Source of the DNA: Haladaptatus litoreus
GTDB taxonomy: Archaea; Halobacteriota; Halobacteria; Halobacteriales; Haladaptataceae
Direction of reading: 5' to 3'
DNA: 64,000 bases
Assembly: GCF_900156425.1 (NCBI RefSeq)
Contig: NZ_FTNO01000001.1
Location: 620,001 to 684,000, forward strand
A program made the position numbers and the translations under genes. Shown in pieces: positions 48,484 through 55,965 of the stretch. Under the pieces are notes generated by a model. It was not told the DNA's origin. It did no database searches and worked only from the letters and a program-made list of their open reading frames with translations. Within the stretch, counting starts at the first letter, position 1. Each line of letters starts with the position of its first letter.

Positions 48484-49038
48484 ATGCCCGGAGCAGCCAC
48501 TCAAAGCAGCGACCGAATCACGCTCAGAACGGTCGAGAAAGAGGACGTTCAGTTCGTCCAGCGCGCAATGGCGAATTCCGAACTCCGGTATCCGATTGGC
48601 AATCGCCTGGTGAACCAAACGCAACTCGAAGAGCACATCGAAAACGACGATTCCGACCGATTTCTGATTTGTCTGGAGGAAGGGGAAGCGAGTCCAGAGC
48701 AACCCAATGAGGCCGACGTAACGCGGATTGGTGAAGTGACGGTAATGGATGCCGAGTGGAAACGTCCCGAACTCGGCTACTGGCTCGTTCCGGAGGTTCA
48801 CGGTCACGGCTACGGCAAAGAGGCCGTTTCGATGGTCATCGACTACACGTTTCGGCAGTACGATACGCCTGCCATCGGCGCGGAGGCCTACGATTTCAAC
48901 GACGCCTCTCGCGGTCTGCTGGAGTCGCTCGGATTCTCCGAGGAAGGTTGCCGCAGAAAATTCATGTTCATCGACGGAGAACACCGCGATATGGTTCAGT
49001 ACGGACTTCTCCGGGATGATTGGTGCGAAGAAAAATAA
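48484..49038 (+). CDS. GNAT acetyltransferase, RimJ/RimL type
   Basis: 184 residues from ATG (MPGAATQSSDRITLRTVEKE). Acetyl-CoA motif is in PELGYWLVPEVHGHGYGKEA (HGxGxGxA variant HGHGYGKEA), followed by AYDFNDASRGLLESLGFSEE. The RimJ/RimL-like subgroup acetylates N-terminal amines of ribosomal proteins or small molecules such as polyamines and antibiotics. Its own TATA box lies upstream at leaderless spacing. Converges on the MoxR gene with 35 bp between. Confidence 0.9.
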   Translation: MPGAATQSSDRITLRTVEKEDVQFVQRAMANSELRYPIGNRLVNQTQLEEHIENDDSDRFLICLEEGEASPEQPNEADVTRIGEVTVMDAEWKRPELGYWLVPEVHGHGYGKEAVSMVIDYTFRQYDTPAIGAEAYDFNDASRGLLESLGFSEEGCRRKFMFIDGEHRDMVQYGLLRDDWCEEK

Positions 49039-49073
49039 GCGACCGTTCTATTTCATTCGACCGTCGAACTTCC

Positions 49074-50024
49074 TCACTCCACCGTCGGCACCGGAACGCT
49101 GTCCAGCACCGACTCCACGATTTCGTCCTTTCGCACGTTGTTCACCTTCGCGTCGGGCGTGAGGACGACACGGTGGGCGAGGACTGGATAGGCGACTCGC
49201 TTCACGTCGTCGGGGGTGACGAACTCCCGACCCTGCATGGCGGCGCGAGCGCGGGTCGCTTCGAAGAGGCGCTGGGTACCACGCGGCGAAACGCCGACTT
49301 CGACCCGGCGGTCGTCGCGGGTTTCGCGGGCGATGCTGGCCATGTACTCGATGAGGTCTTCTTCGACCCGAACCGTTTCGGGCACCGACTGGAAGTCGGT
49401 GACGAGTTGGTTGTTGAGCACAGTTTCGACGCTCGGACTCTGACTGTGGCGACTCGCACGCCGACGGAGGAGTTCGATTTCGCCGTCCTTGTCCGGGTAG
49501 CCGAGGCTGGTTTTGACCGCGAATCGGTCAACCTGCGCCTCGGGGAGCGGGAACGTACCTTCCTGCTCGACGGGGTTCTGCGTGGCGATGACGAAGAACG
49601 GTTTCGGGAGTTCGCGGGTGTCGCCGTCCACGGTCACCTGTCGTTCCTCCATCGCTTCGAGGAGTGCGGCCTGCGTCTTTGGCGGCGCGCGGTTGATTTC
49701 GTCCGCGAGAACGACGTTGGCGAAGATGGGGCCTTCGTTGAACTCGAACTCGCGGTCTTGCTCGTTGAAGACGTGAGTGCCCGTCACGTCCGCCGGGAGG
49801 AGGTCGGGGGTGAACTGCACGCGGCTAAAGGAGAGGCCGAGGGCGGAAGCGAAACTCCGGGCGGTGAGGGTCTTTCCGGTTCCGGGTACGTCTTCGAGCA
49901 GAACGTGACCCTGTGCCATCACGCCGAGGAGAACCGTTTCGAGGAACTCACGGTCGGCGATGACGGCGGTTCCAATCGCGTCGAGGACGGAATCGCTTTG
50001 CGCGTTCGCGTCTGTAACGTCCAT
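49074..50024 (-). CDS. MoxR-family AAA+ ATPase
   Basis: 316 residues from ATG (MDVTDANAQSDSVLDAIGTA). Walker A EDVPGTGKTLTARSFASALG at ~residue 45, Walker B ANVVLADEINRAPPKTQAAL, sensor-1 FFVIATQNPVEQEGTFPLPE. The MoxR lid domain ends the protein (VEVGVSPRGTQRLFEATRAR). MoxR ATPases activate partner proteins, often a vWA/DUF58 protein; a DUF58 gene is 1.3 kb away on the opposite strand. The chosen start is at the family N-terminus; 54 earlier codons are open but unlikely. Confidence 0.93.
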   Translation of the reverse strand: MDVTDANAQSDSVLDAIGTAVIADREFLETVLLGVMAQGHVLLEDVPGTGKTLTARSFASALGLSFSRVQFTPDLLPADVTGTHVFNEQDREFEFNEGPIFANVVLADEINRAPPKTQAALLEAMEERQVTVDGDTRELPKPFFVIATQNPVEQEGTFPLPEAQVDRFAVKTSLGYPDKDGEIELLRRRASRHSQSPSVETVLNNQLVTDFQSVPETVRVEEDLIEYMASIARETRDDRRVEVGVSPRGTQRLFEATRARAAMQGREFVTPDDVKRVAYPVLAHRVVLTPDAKVNNVRKDEIVESVLDSVPVPTVE

Positions 50025-50090
50025 GAAATATCCCGCGACGGCCAGTGATTTTAATGTGGTGGTCAGTAGCGTTTGGATTCGATAAATCGA

Positions 50091-50099
50091 AACCCATAA
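50091..50099 (+). promoter_or_regulatory. TATA-like element of the tRNA-Ser gene
   Basis: AACCCATAAAGG lies about 30 bp before the tRNA 5' end, near the expected position for a tRNA promoter in archaea. Confidence 0.35.
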
Positions 50100-50126
50100 A
50101 GGCGATAGCGCGGTAGTGTGAGATGA

Positions 50127-50211
50127 GCCGAGATAGCCTAGCCCGGCCAAGGCGGCAGATTCGAAATCTGCTGTCCTCACGGACACGGGAGTTCAAATCT
50201 CCCTCTCGGCG
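50127..50211 (+). tRNA. tRNA-Ser (anticodon CGA)
   Basis: 85 bases folding into a class II tRNA. Acceptor stem GCCGAGA / TCTCGGC with discriminator G. Anticodon stem GCAGA / TCTGC closes the loop TTCGAAA, giving anticodon CGA (reads UCG serine). A long variable arm TGTCCTCACGGACA confirms type II. T arm GGGAG / CTCCC with loop TTCAAAT. No CCA is encoded and no intron is seen. Its 3' end is duplicated ~150 bp downstream. Confidence 0.95.
50190..50211 (+). repeat. att-like repeat, tRNA-Ser copy
   Basis: 22-base segment from the T arm to the discriminator (AGTTCAAATCTCCCTCTCGG..CG). Identical to 50337-50358. It is the part of a tRNA gene commonly used as attachment site by archaeal integrases. 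Confidence 0.8.
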
Positions 50212-50231
50212 TCATTCTCCGAGCGCAAAAC

Positions 50232-50257
50232 GGCGAGAGGCATTCATGCCTCTCGCC
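50232..50257. terminator. 12-bp hairpin downstream of tRNA-Ser
   Basis: GGCGAGAGGCAT and ATGCCTCTCGCC form a perfect 12-bp stem with a 2-base loop, 21 bp after the tRNA. It may terminate tRNA transcription. It lies between the two att-like repeats. Confidence 0.5.
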
Positions 50258-50336
50258 ACCACGACTGAGAGAACGCACAGGGAATTTGAACGACGGAAGA
50301 GGCAGTCTTGCCGGAGGCAAGGAAGCGTCTTCAGGT

Positions 50337-50358
50337 AGTTCAAATCTCCCTCTCGGCG
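50337..50358 (+). repeat. att-like repeat, second copy of the tRNA-Ser 3' end
   Basis: 22 identical bases to the tRNA-Ser 3' end, but the upstream sequence does not fold as a tRNA. Looks like the far end of a past integration. The ~125 bp between the two copies holds only hairpins and no gene. Confidence 0.75.
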
Positions 50359-50503
50359 CTTTTCCACACACAACTTGACCAGTCGAGACTTTGCGAACGG
50401 AGGTGAGCAAATGTCGAGATACGTCGCTGTGTTTGGAAAATAGTTGAGGAATTAGTGGTGGCAGGCTACTGAAGAAGTCACGACTCCAAACACCGCAACC
50501 GCA

Positions 50504-50552
50504 CCTCGTCCTCTCCAGCCTCCTCGCGCGAGTCGTTTCACTCCCGCGCGCC
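50504..50552 (+). repeat. Dispersed GC-rich repeat, copy 1
   Basis: CCTCGTCCTCTCCAGCCTCC.. followed by a GCGCGAGTCGTTTCACTCCC..-type core. Nearly identical blocks occur at 58356-58428, with an extra ~24 bp inside the second. Both lie in intergenic DNA. Confidence 0.6.
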
Positions 50553-50571
50553 GAACGTAATTCCCTCAAAT

Positions 50572-50970
50572 TCAGAACAGCAGCAGGAAGTTATGGACTC
50601 CGAGAAGGCCGTACCACGCGCCTGCGGCGAGATAGGTCGTGGTTCGGAATGCGGCGGGATAGCCGTCGGGCGTCCAGTCGTCGGGGAGCAGTCGTTTGAT
50701 GATCAAACCGCTTTCGGCGAGAATCGCCACGCCGACGACGGCGAGGATGAGCGTGATGAGCGACCCCTCGACTCGTCCGAACGTCTCCATCAGCGTCCGT
50801 GTGAGCCAGACGGATTCGAACACGTCGTCGCGGAGATGGAGGACTGTGACGGTGCTCACGGCGTCGAGCGTCTTCCCGGCGATGAGTGCCGCCAGCAACC
50901 ACGCTCGCTTCGGGGCGTGGGTTGCCCACCCATCGGCAGTCCCATATCCTCCCACGGAGCGGTTTGACAT
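50572..50970 (-). CDS. Integral membrane protein (DUF5658-like), unknown
   Basis: 132 residues from ATG (MSNRSVGGYGTADGWATHAP). About three to four hydrophobic segments: ~22-35, 62-85 (LITLILAVVGVAILAESGLI) and 108-132 ending VHNFLLLF. KTLDAVSTVTVLHLRDD is the kind of motif seen in DUF5658 proteins, but I am not certain. Function unknown. The 213 bp downstream contain the dispersed repeat and the tRNA-associated repeat. Confidence 0.7.
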   Translation of the reverse strand: MSNRSVGGYGTADGWATHAPKRAWLLAALIAGKTLDAVSTVTVLHLRDDVFESVWLTRTLMETFGRVEGSLITLILAVVGVAILAESGLIIKRLLPDDWTPDGYPAAFRTTTYLAAGAWYGLLGVHNFLLLF

Positions 50971-51128
50971 GGATTTACTAACGATAGAATCCGACTTTGT
51001 TATGGCACAGTTAAGCACGGAATAGGCCGACACTGCGGACTGAATCCCTGATTAACAGATAGTTAGGAGGGAGAAATGCCCAGCGCCGGGAGGGAAACTA
51101 CTTGTTTGTTCTTACGAATGTATCTCAA

Positions 51129-52184
51129 ATGAGCGATTGTATCCTCCCGCCAGCGCTCGAATCGGGTGACGACGTCGCTATCGTCGCCCCCGGAACCAGC
51201 CACGCGAGCCTGTTTCCGCACGTTTACGAACTCGGTTTGGAACGTCTGGAATCGGTGTTCGGGCTGAATCCGGTCGAATTTCCGACCGCGACGAAGTCGC
51301 CCGAATGGCTGTACGACCACCCTGAAGCGCGGGCGCAGGACGTGATGGACGCCTTTGCGGACCCTGACATCGCGGGCGTCATTGCCGTCATCGGTGGGGC
51401 CGACCAAGTGCGAATCCTGCCGCATCTCGACGCAGACGTCCTCCGCGAAAATCCGACGCGATTCTACGGCACGAGCGACAATACTAATCTTCAGACCGTG
51501 CTCTGGAACGAGGGCATCGTTTCCTTCTACGGCGGTAACCTGTTCACGGACTTCGCCATGCAGGGGTCGATGCACGACTACACCGTGGAGTATCTGCGCC
51601 GGGCGATGTTCGAGGAATCGTTCGGGGAACTCCGCCCCGCGGAACGATTTACCGACGAGGATTTGGACTGGGCCGACCCGGAGAACCTCGATAAACGACG
51701 CGAAATGGAATCCAATCCGGGATGGCAGTGGCGCGGGGGAGAGGAGTCGGTAACGGGGAGAACGTGGGGCGGCAGTTTGGAAGTCGTTGACATGCAATTA
51801 TCAGTCAACCGCTACCTGCCCGACCCCGAAAAGCTGGATGGAGCCGTACTCCTGCTCGAAACCTCCGAGGAACTGCCGAGCGAGTTCGACGTGCGCTGGG
51901 TGCTGATGGGAATGGGTGAGCGTGGCCTCCTGTCTCGGGTTTCGGCGGTACTCGTCGGGCGGGCGAAAGCGCGGTCGATGGAGGTTGCGCGAACTCCCGA
52001 CGAACGCGAGGCGTACCGCGAACGCCAGCGCGATGCAATCGCCGACCTTGTGGCCGAGTACAACCCGGATTCGCCGGTGGTCTTCGACCTCGATTTCGGT
52101 CACACAGCACCCGTCGCGCCGATTCCCGTCGGTGGAGAAGTTACGGTTGACCCCGAGCGCGAGCGAATCCAGTTCGAATACTGA
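51129..52184 (+). CDS. S66-family LD-carboxypeptidase-like protein (MccF type)
   Basis: 351 residues from ATG (MSDCILPPALESGDDVAIVA). The S66 nucleophile region is GTSDNTNLQTVLWNEGIVS, with Ser in GTSD; the N-terminal strand is VIAVIGGADQVRILPHLDAD. The C-terminal part has VLMGMGERGLLSRVSAVLVG and VVFDLDFGHTAPVAPIPVGG, where Glu and His of the Ser-Glu-His triad are expected. In bacteria it cuts LD-bonds of murein peptides or microcin C (MccF); archaea lack murein, so a peptide-nucleotide detoxification or recycling role is inferred. Confidence 0.9.
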   Translation: MSDCILPPALESGDDVAIVAPGTSHASLFPHVYELGLERLESVFGLNPVEFPTATKSPEWLYDHPEARAQDVMDAFADPDIAGVIAVIGGADQVRILPHLDADVLRENPTRFYGTSDNTNLQTVLWNEGIVSFYGGNLFTDFAMQGSMHDYTVEYLRRAMFEESFGELRPAERFTDEDLDWADPENLDKRREMESNPGWQWRGGEESVTGRTWGGSLEVVDMQLSVNRYLPDPEKLDGAVLLLETSEELPSEFDVRWVLMGMGERGLLSRVSAVLVGRAKARSMEVARTPDEREAYRERQRDAIADLVAEYNPDSPVVFDLDFGHTAPVAPIPVGGEVTVDPERERIQFEY

Positions 52185-52223
52185 TAACAAGATTCTAATA
52201 GCGAATGGGGACTCAGTTAATAC

Positions 52224-52652
52224 ATGACCGTCGTCAGCGTCTCCATGCCGGACGAACTGCTCAAACGAATCGACCAGTTCGCGAACGAACACGGCTACAC
52301 CGGGCGAAGCGAAGTCGTCCGAGAGGCCAGTCGAAACCTCCTCGGCGAGTTCGAAGACCGCAGACTCGAAGACCGCAAACTGATGGGTGTCGTCACGGTG
52401 ATGTTCGACTACGAGACGACGAACGTGGAGGAGCGAATGATGCACCTCCGGCACGAACACGAAGGGTTGGTCGCGTCGAACTTCCACAACCACGTCGGCG
52501 ACCACTACTGCATGGAACTGTTCGTTCTCGAAGGAATGCTCGAAGAGATTTCAGCCTTCGTCGGAAAGATTCGCGCGACGCAGGACACCCTTACCGTCGA
52601 TTACTCCGTCACGCCCGTCGACGGATTCACGCCGTTACCCGACACGAACTGA
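52224..52652 (+). CDS. nikR: NikR-type nickel-responsive ribbon-helix-helix regulator
   Basis: 142 residues. N-terminal ribbon-helix-helix ([35 protein letters not shown]). The C-terminal ACT-like nickel domain has the ligand set in [20 protein letters not shown]: His-x13-His-x-His-x5-Cys is present. NikR binds operator DNA as a tetramer when nickel is bound and represses nickel uptake. No nickel transporter gene is in the window, so its target lies elsewhere. The gene is 39 bp after the S66 peptidase gene. Confidence 0.92.
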   Translation: MTVVSVSMPDELLKRIDQFANEHGYTGRSEVVREASRNLLGEFEDRRLEDRKLMGVVTVMFDYETTNVEERMMHLRHEHEGLVASNFHNHVGDHYCMELFVLEGMLEEISAFVGKIRATQDTLTVDYSVTPVDGFTPLPDTN

Positions 52653-52671
52653 TTTAGAGTCGTCTTCTCGC

Positions 52672-53019
52672 TCACTCCGCCAACCGAACCGAATCGCCGA
52701 TTTTCACGTCCGACGCGCTTCCCGCCGGTAGTTCGAACAGGGTATCCGCTCGAGCCTTCGCTAATCCAGTCCACGCCGAAAGCTGTTCGACCTGCTGGAC
52801 TTCCCCGCTTTGCGTCCAAACAACGTCCAGCGGGAACGGGACGAACACCATGTGGACGTCCCGCGAGGCGACATCATCGAACCGGAACGCGAGGGCGTAA
52901 TCGTCCGGAATCGACCGACGGAACATCAGCCCGCGGGCTTGGGAGAGAAACGAGTCCGCCGTCTCGACGTTTTCTGCGAGCGGTTGCGACTGACCATCGG
53001 ATTCGTGTACGACACGCAC
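52672..53019 (-). CDS. DUF192-family protein
   Basis: 115 residues from GTG (MRVVHESDGQSQPLAENVET). The DUF192 core is clear: TADSFLSQARGLMFRRSIPD, then RDVHMVFVPFPLDVVWTQSG and LELPAG-like FELPAGSASDVKIGDSV. It is a small beta-barrel protein of unknown biochemical role; many family members are exported, but no signal is seen here. Converges on nikR (19 bp). Confidence 0.88.
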   Translation of the reverse strand: MRVVHESDGQSQPLAENVETADSFLSQARGLMFRRSIPDDYALAFRFDDVASRDVHMVFVPFPLDVVWTQSGEVQQVEQLSAWTGLAKARADTLFELPAGSASDVKIGDSVRLAE

Positions 53020-53080
53020 GACTCTGATTGCTCAGGAAGGAAACAAAACGTTTGTGCGAAGGCGACGCCACGGTTCGACC

Positions 53081-53632
53081 ATGGAGAAAACCCCGTCGGG
53101 AACCGCCGTGGGCGTGGACGACCCCTACGACCACGCCGGACTCTGCGACCATCTGACCGACGAGGGGCGGTGTCGATACGCGTTCGAGTACCCACAACAC
53201 GACCCCGAATTTGCGGAAGAGCGCCGGGAAGAGGAGTTTGCCTGCCCTGTGGCGAACCCGGATGAAGACTGGAACTGGGGCGACTGCCCGCATTTTCGCT
53301 GTCGAAATCGGGAACGCCAGTGCATTCGCTGCGGACTCGAAGAGCGCCGAATGGCCCACTCCGACGAGCGACCGCTGTTGGAAGAACACCACCTCTCCTA
53401 CGCAAGCGACGGCGAAACCTTGAGCCACGAAATCACTGTCTACCTCTGTCGGTGGTGCCACGCGAAAGTCCACAAATCGTGGGCGCGAATCGACGACGAC
53501 GTGAATCCCGACCCAGAGGCGATAGCCGAAGCGGAAGGCCGCCGGAGCAAAGAACAGATGGAGACAGGATTCGAATCCGCCGCGAATCGCTACGACGTAT
53601 CGGACGCCGAAGACGATAGCTCGGCGGAATGA
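53081..53632 (+). CDS. HNH-like zinc protein (DUF7097-like)
   Basis: 183 residues from ATG (MEKTPSGTAVGVDDPYDHAG). Many Cys: CDHLTDEGRC, FACPVANPDEDWNWGDCPHF, CRNRERQCIRCGLEERR. The part LLEEHHLSYASDGETLSHE...VYLCRWCHAKVHKSW has the order of a betabetaalpha-metal HNH finger (E-HH, then C-x2-CH-x3-H). Whether it cleaves DNA is unproven. I think haloarchaeal homologues are labelled DUF7097. It is followed by a strong bidirectional hairpin. Confidence 0.75.
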   Translation: MEKTPSGTAVGVDDPYDHAGLCDHLTDEGRCRYAFEYPQHDPEFAEERREEEFACPVANPDEDWNWGDCPHFRCRNRERQCIRCGLEERRMAHSDERPLLEEHHLSYASDGETLSHEITVYLCRWCHAKVHKSWARIDDDVNPDPEAIAEAEGRRSKEQMETGFESAANRYDVSDAEDDSSAE

Positions 53633-53655
53633 TCGAATAACGGACGAGCGTTCCG

Positions 53656-53687
53656 GTGACCGACCGCCAGTTTTGGCGGTCGGTCAC
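53656..53687. terminator. 14-bp bidirectional terminator hairpin
   Basis: GTGACCGACCGCCA and TGGCGGTCGGTCAC form a perfect 14-bp stem around a GTTT loop. It sits between the convergent HNH and antiporter genes (24 bp from each stop). Clearest terminator candidate in the window. Confidence 0.65.
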
Positions 53688-53710
53688 TCCGCTGGAACCG
53701 GTTCACACGC

Positions 53711-54937
53711 CTACCCGTCCGATTGATTGGATTGTGCTGACTGCCCTGAGTTCCCCGACTGTGTTTCTTTTTTCGCCTCCGCGCGGTTGACCGCCCGCTT
53801 CAATAGCGAGGGCGTTAGAAGCACGGAAATGACGAAAACGACCAGATATGCGACGAAAATCCGGTTTCCGACGATTCCTTGCGAAACGCCGAGTGCGACG
53901 ATTGCGATTCCGGATTCGGAGCGCGGAAGCAGTGCGAAGCCGAAAATCAGCGAATGCTCGCGCGGGCCGCCAGCGAGGAGATTGCCGACGTAGCCCGCGA
54001 TGAAGTTCGAGAGCAAGCCGAGGACGGCGAAGACGACGACGAACGAGTTGAGCGTCAAATCGGCGAGGTTCATCCGCGCGCCGATGGCGACGAAGTAGAG
54101 CGGAATGAACACGCCGTAGGCGATGCCATAGATGTTCGACTGAAGGCTTTTCCCCTCGAGCCGTTTGTTCGTGGAGACGATGAGGCCGACGGAGAGCGCG
54201 CCGATGAAATAGGAGAGGTTCACCGCGTCGGAAGCGTAGCCGAACACGAACAGGAGGCCGAGGATGCCGATGAAATCCGCCTGGTCTACCTCGGACTTTG
54301 CGAGTAGGTTCGCAATTGGGTCGAGGAGAAACTTGTAGAAAATGCCGAGGCCGACGAAAAAGAGGGCGGCGAGGCCGAGCGCCGAAACCGTCGCGCTCGC
54401 TCCCCCGCCGACGAAAAACAGCGGAAGAATCGAGATACCGAGGAGGCCAATAACGTCGTCTACGGCCGACGCGCCGAGAATCCATCTGCCGTACTGAGTG
54501 TCGAGTTTATCGAGCGAGAGGAGGGTTCTGACGACGATTGAGACGGAAGTTACGGAGAGAATGAGGCCAAGGTAGAGGCTCGATTCGAGTCTGAAGCCGT
54601 ATCCGGTTCCGATTGCGTAGCCGACGACGAAGGGAATGATGACACCCGAAAGGCCGATTATCAACACCGGTCGAAACGCCGCGAGCAGTTGTTTCAAACT
54701 GATTTGCTGGTAGCCAGCGTCGAAAAACAACAACAGGCCGCCGATGGTTGCGATGAGAATGAATGGGTTGTTCTGATTCGTATTGCTGATGAGCATCAGC
54801 ACGGACGGGCCGAGCAGGATTCCCGCGACGATTTCGCCGAGAAATCCGGGTTCGCCGAGTCGTTCGAACACCTCGCTGAGAACCAGCGAGAGCAGGAGAC
54901 TCGCCCCGATAACGAGGAACAGTTCGAGCGAGGACAT
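53711..54937 (-). CDS. Cation:proton antiporter (CPA2/NhaP-Kef type)
   Basis: 408 residues with ~12 membrane segments. Family motifs: SEVFERLGEPGFLGEIVAGI (helix 2 start) and SAVDDVIGLLGISILPLFFV, where the adjacent Asp pair (VDD) is the ion-binding site. A paired Asp rather than Asn-Asp suggests electrogenic Na+/H+ exchange. LRF-type PLYFVAIGARMNLADLTLN is the usual Kef-family segment. No C-terminal TrkA/RCK domain; it ends in a short disordered tail. In salt-in cells it would help Na+ extrusion or pH control. Confidence 0.93.
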   Translation of the reverse strand: MSSLELFLVIGASLLLSLVLSEVFERLGEPGFLGEIVAGILLGPSVLMLISNTNQNNPFILIATIGGLLLFFDAGYQQISLKQLLAAFRPVLIIGLSGVIIPFVVGYAIGTGYGFRLESSLYLGLILSVTSVSIVVRTLLSLDKLDTQYGRWILGASAVDDVIGLLGISILPLFFVGGGASATVSALGLAALFFVGLGIFYKFLLDPIANLLAKSEVDQADFIGILGLLFVFGYASDAVNLSYFIGALSVGLIVSTNKRLEGKSLQSNIYGIAYGVFIPLYFVAIGARMNLADLTLNSFVVVFAVLGLLSNFIAGYVGNLLAGGPREHSLIFGFALLPRSESGIAIVALGVSQGIVGNRIFVAYLVVFVISVLLTPSLLKRAVNRAEAKKETQSGNSGQSAQSNQSDG

Positions 54938-55077
54938 CTACGACGCCCTCACGGTCAGTCTTCTGTCACGCTCGAATCTCATGTGGCGCAAAGTGTCGGC
55001 GACTGTCGTGATAAGTATGCGGCGCGTATGTTTGGAAACCAGCGATTGACCGGTCGAGAAATGGAAAACAGATGGTG

Positions 55078-55820
55078 TCAGCAGATGTCCGAACAGGAAG
55101 AGCAGGTCTTGCTCTCTGACGTACAGTGGCTGGCACAAGACGACGAGGTGCAGTAACTGACGCCGACACACCACCGCTGGCCGCCACCGTCCCACCACGC
55201 GTCACAGTCCGGTTGGCAGAAACACTGCGGCGTGATGTCGGAAGCCGTGTTCACCTCGGTAGCACCTGCTTCGACCGAGAATGCACGGGAGGAATCCCCG
55301 CCGGGACGGAGCGTCGCCGAAGATTCACCGAGTTCGGGAACAACACGACTTTGAGTTCGTGGTCGGGTACCTGCTTCGACACCTCGATTTTCGTCGTCGG
55401 CGTGCCGTCGTGGACGGTGCCGACGACGGCGATGCCCTCTTCCGCTTTGAGATACTCCCCGACAGCGAGTCGTTCGAGGTCTGTAAACTCCGCCGCGGAG
55501 GCAGTGTCGAGGTATCCCGATCGCGACAGCGTTTTCCGCAACTCGGTGGTTCCGCTGGCCAATGTCTTCGTCACCGTCGATTTCGAATCGTACTGTCTGA
55601 CCGAGGCGACTGCGTGCTCTTCCGGTGTTCCGGAGAGCGCACTCGCTGCGCCCGAAAAGCCGAGAGAAGAGACCACCGCCGCGCCTGCAACGCCGACCGC
55701 CCGCTGTAAAACGCCCCGTCGCGTGTCTGTGACTGTCTCTCCGTGCCGTTTCGTTTCGTCTACGTTCGAAAGAACTGTTCGCCGATGAACGTCCGTTTCG
55801 TCGTTTTTGTCGTCCGTCAT
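55078..55820 (-). pseudogene. Frameshifted Tat-exported precursor with a 10-cysteine C-terminus (halocin-like layout)
   Basis: From ATG (MTDDKNDETDVHRRTVLSNV) ~155 residues read well: Tat signal (TRRGVLQRAVGVAGAAVVSS, then SGAASA), then an unrecognised domain (HAVASVRQYDSKSTVTKTLA; ELRKTLSRSGYLDTASAAEF; GIAVVGTVHDGTPTTKIEVS). After PDHELKVVL the frame degenerates and stops at 55251. In another frame the DNA continues as VPELGESSATLRPGGDSSRA and ends in a ~47-residue tail with ten Cys (CFCQPDCDAWWDGG..., CTSSSCASHCTSESKTC, CSSCSDIC). One missing base near 55340 explains it. The order Tat signal, middle domain, Cys-rich C-terminal peptide with ten Cys recalls halocin C8 precursors, but there is no sequence match I can claim. 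Broken gene, error, or two genes. Confidence 0.6.
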
Positions 55821-55856
55821 GTGTCTCTACACCATGACACAGTGTGCCACCCACAT

Positions 55857-55868
55857 CTTTAATTTTAA
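55857..55868 (-). promoter_or_regulatory. A/T-rich promoter of the cysteine-rich precursor gene
   Basis: TTAAAATTAAAG on the minus strand, ~40 bp before the ATG, in a very A/T-rich 60-bp patch (55855-55905). The same patch probably holds the aldehyde dehydrogenase promoter on the other strand. Confidence 0.35.
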
Positions 55869-55965
55869 TTCATTCAAAAATTCTTAAATTTACTAGGATA
55901 TCTCTCCTCCTCGGCCTCGCGTTTCCCGCCAAAGCGTACATGGGAATCGGCGGTGTTCACCGACT

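Noticed and set aside
50177..50569. 130-codon minus-strand frame with repeated RGRFELP
   Set aside because: It is antisense to the tRNA-Ser 3' end and its duplicate. RGRFELP is a known artefact of translating such tRNA sequence.
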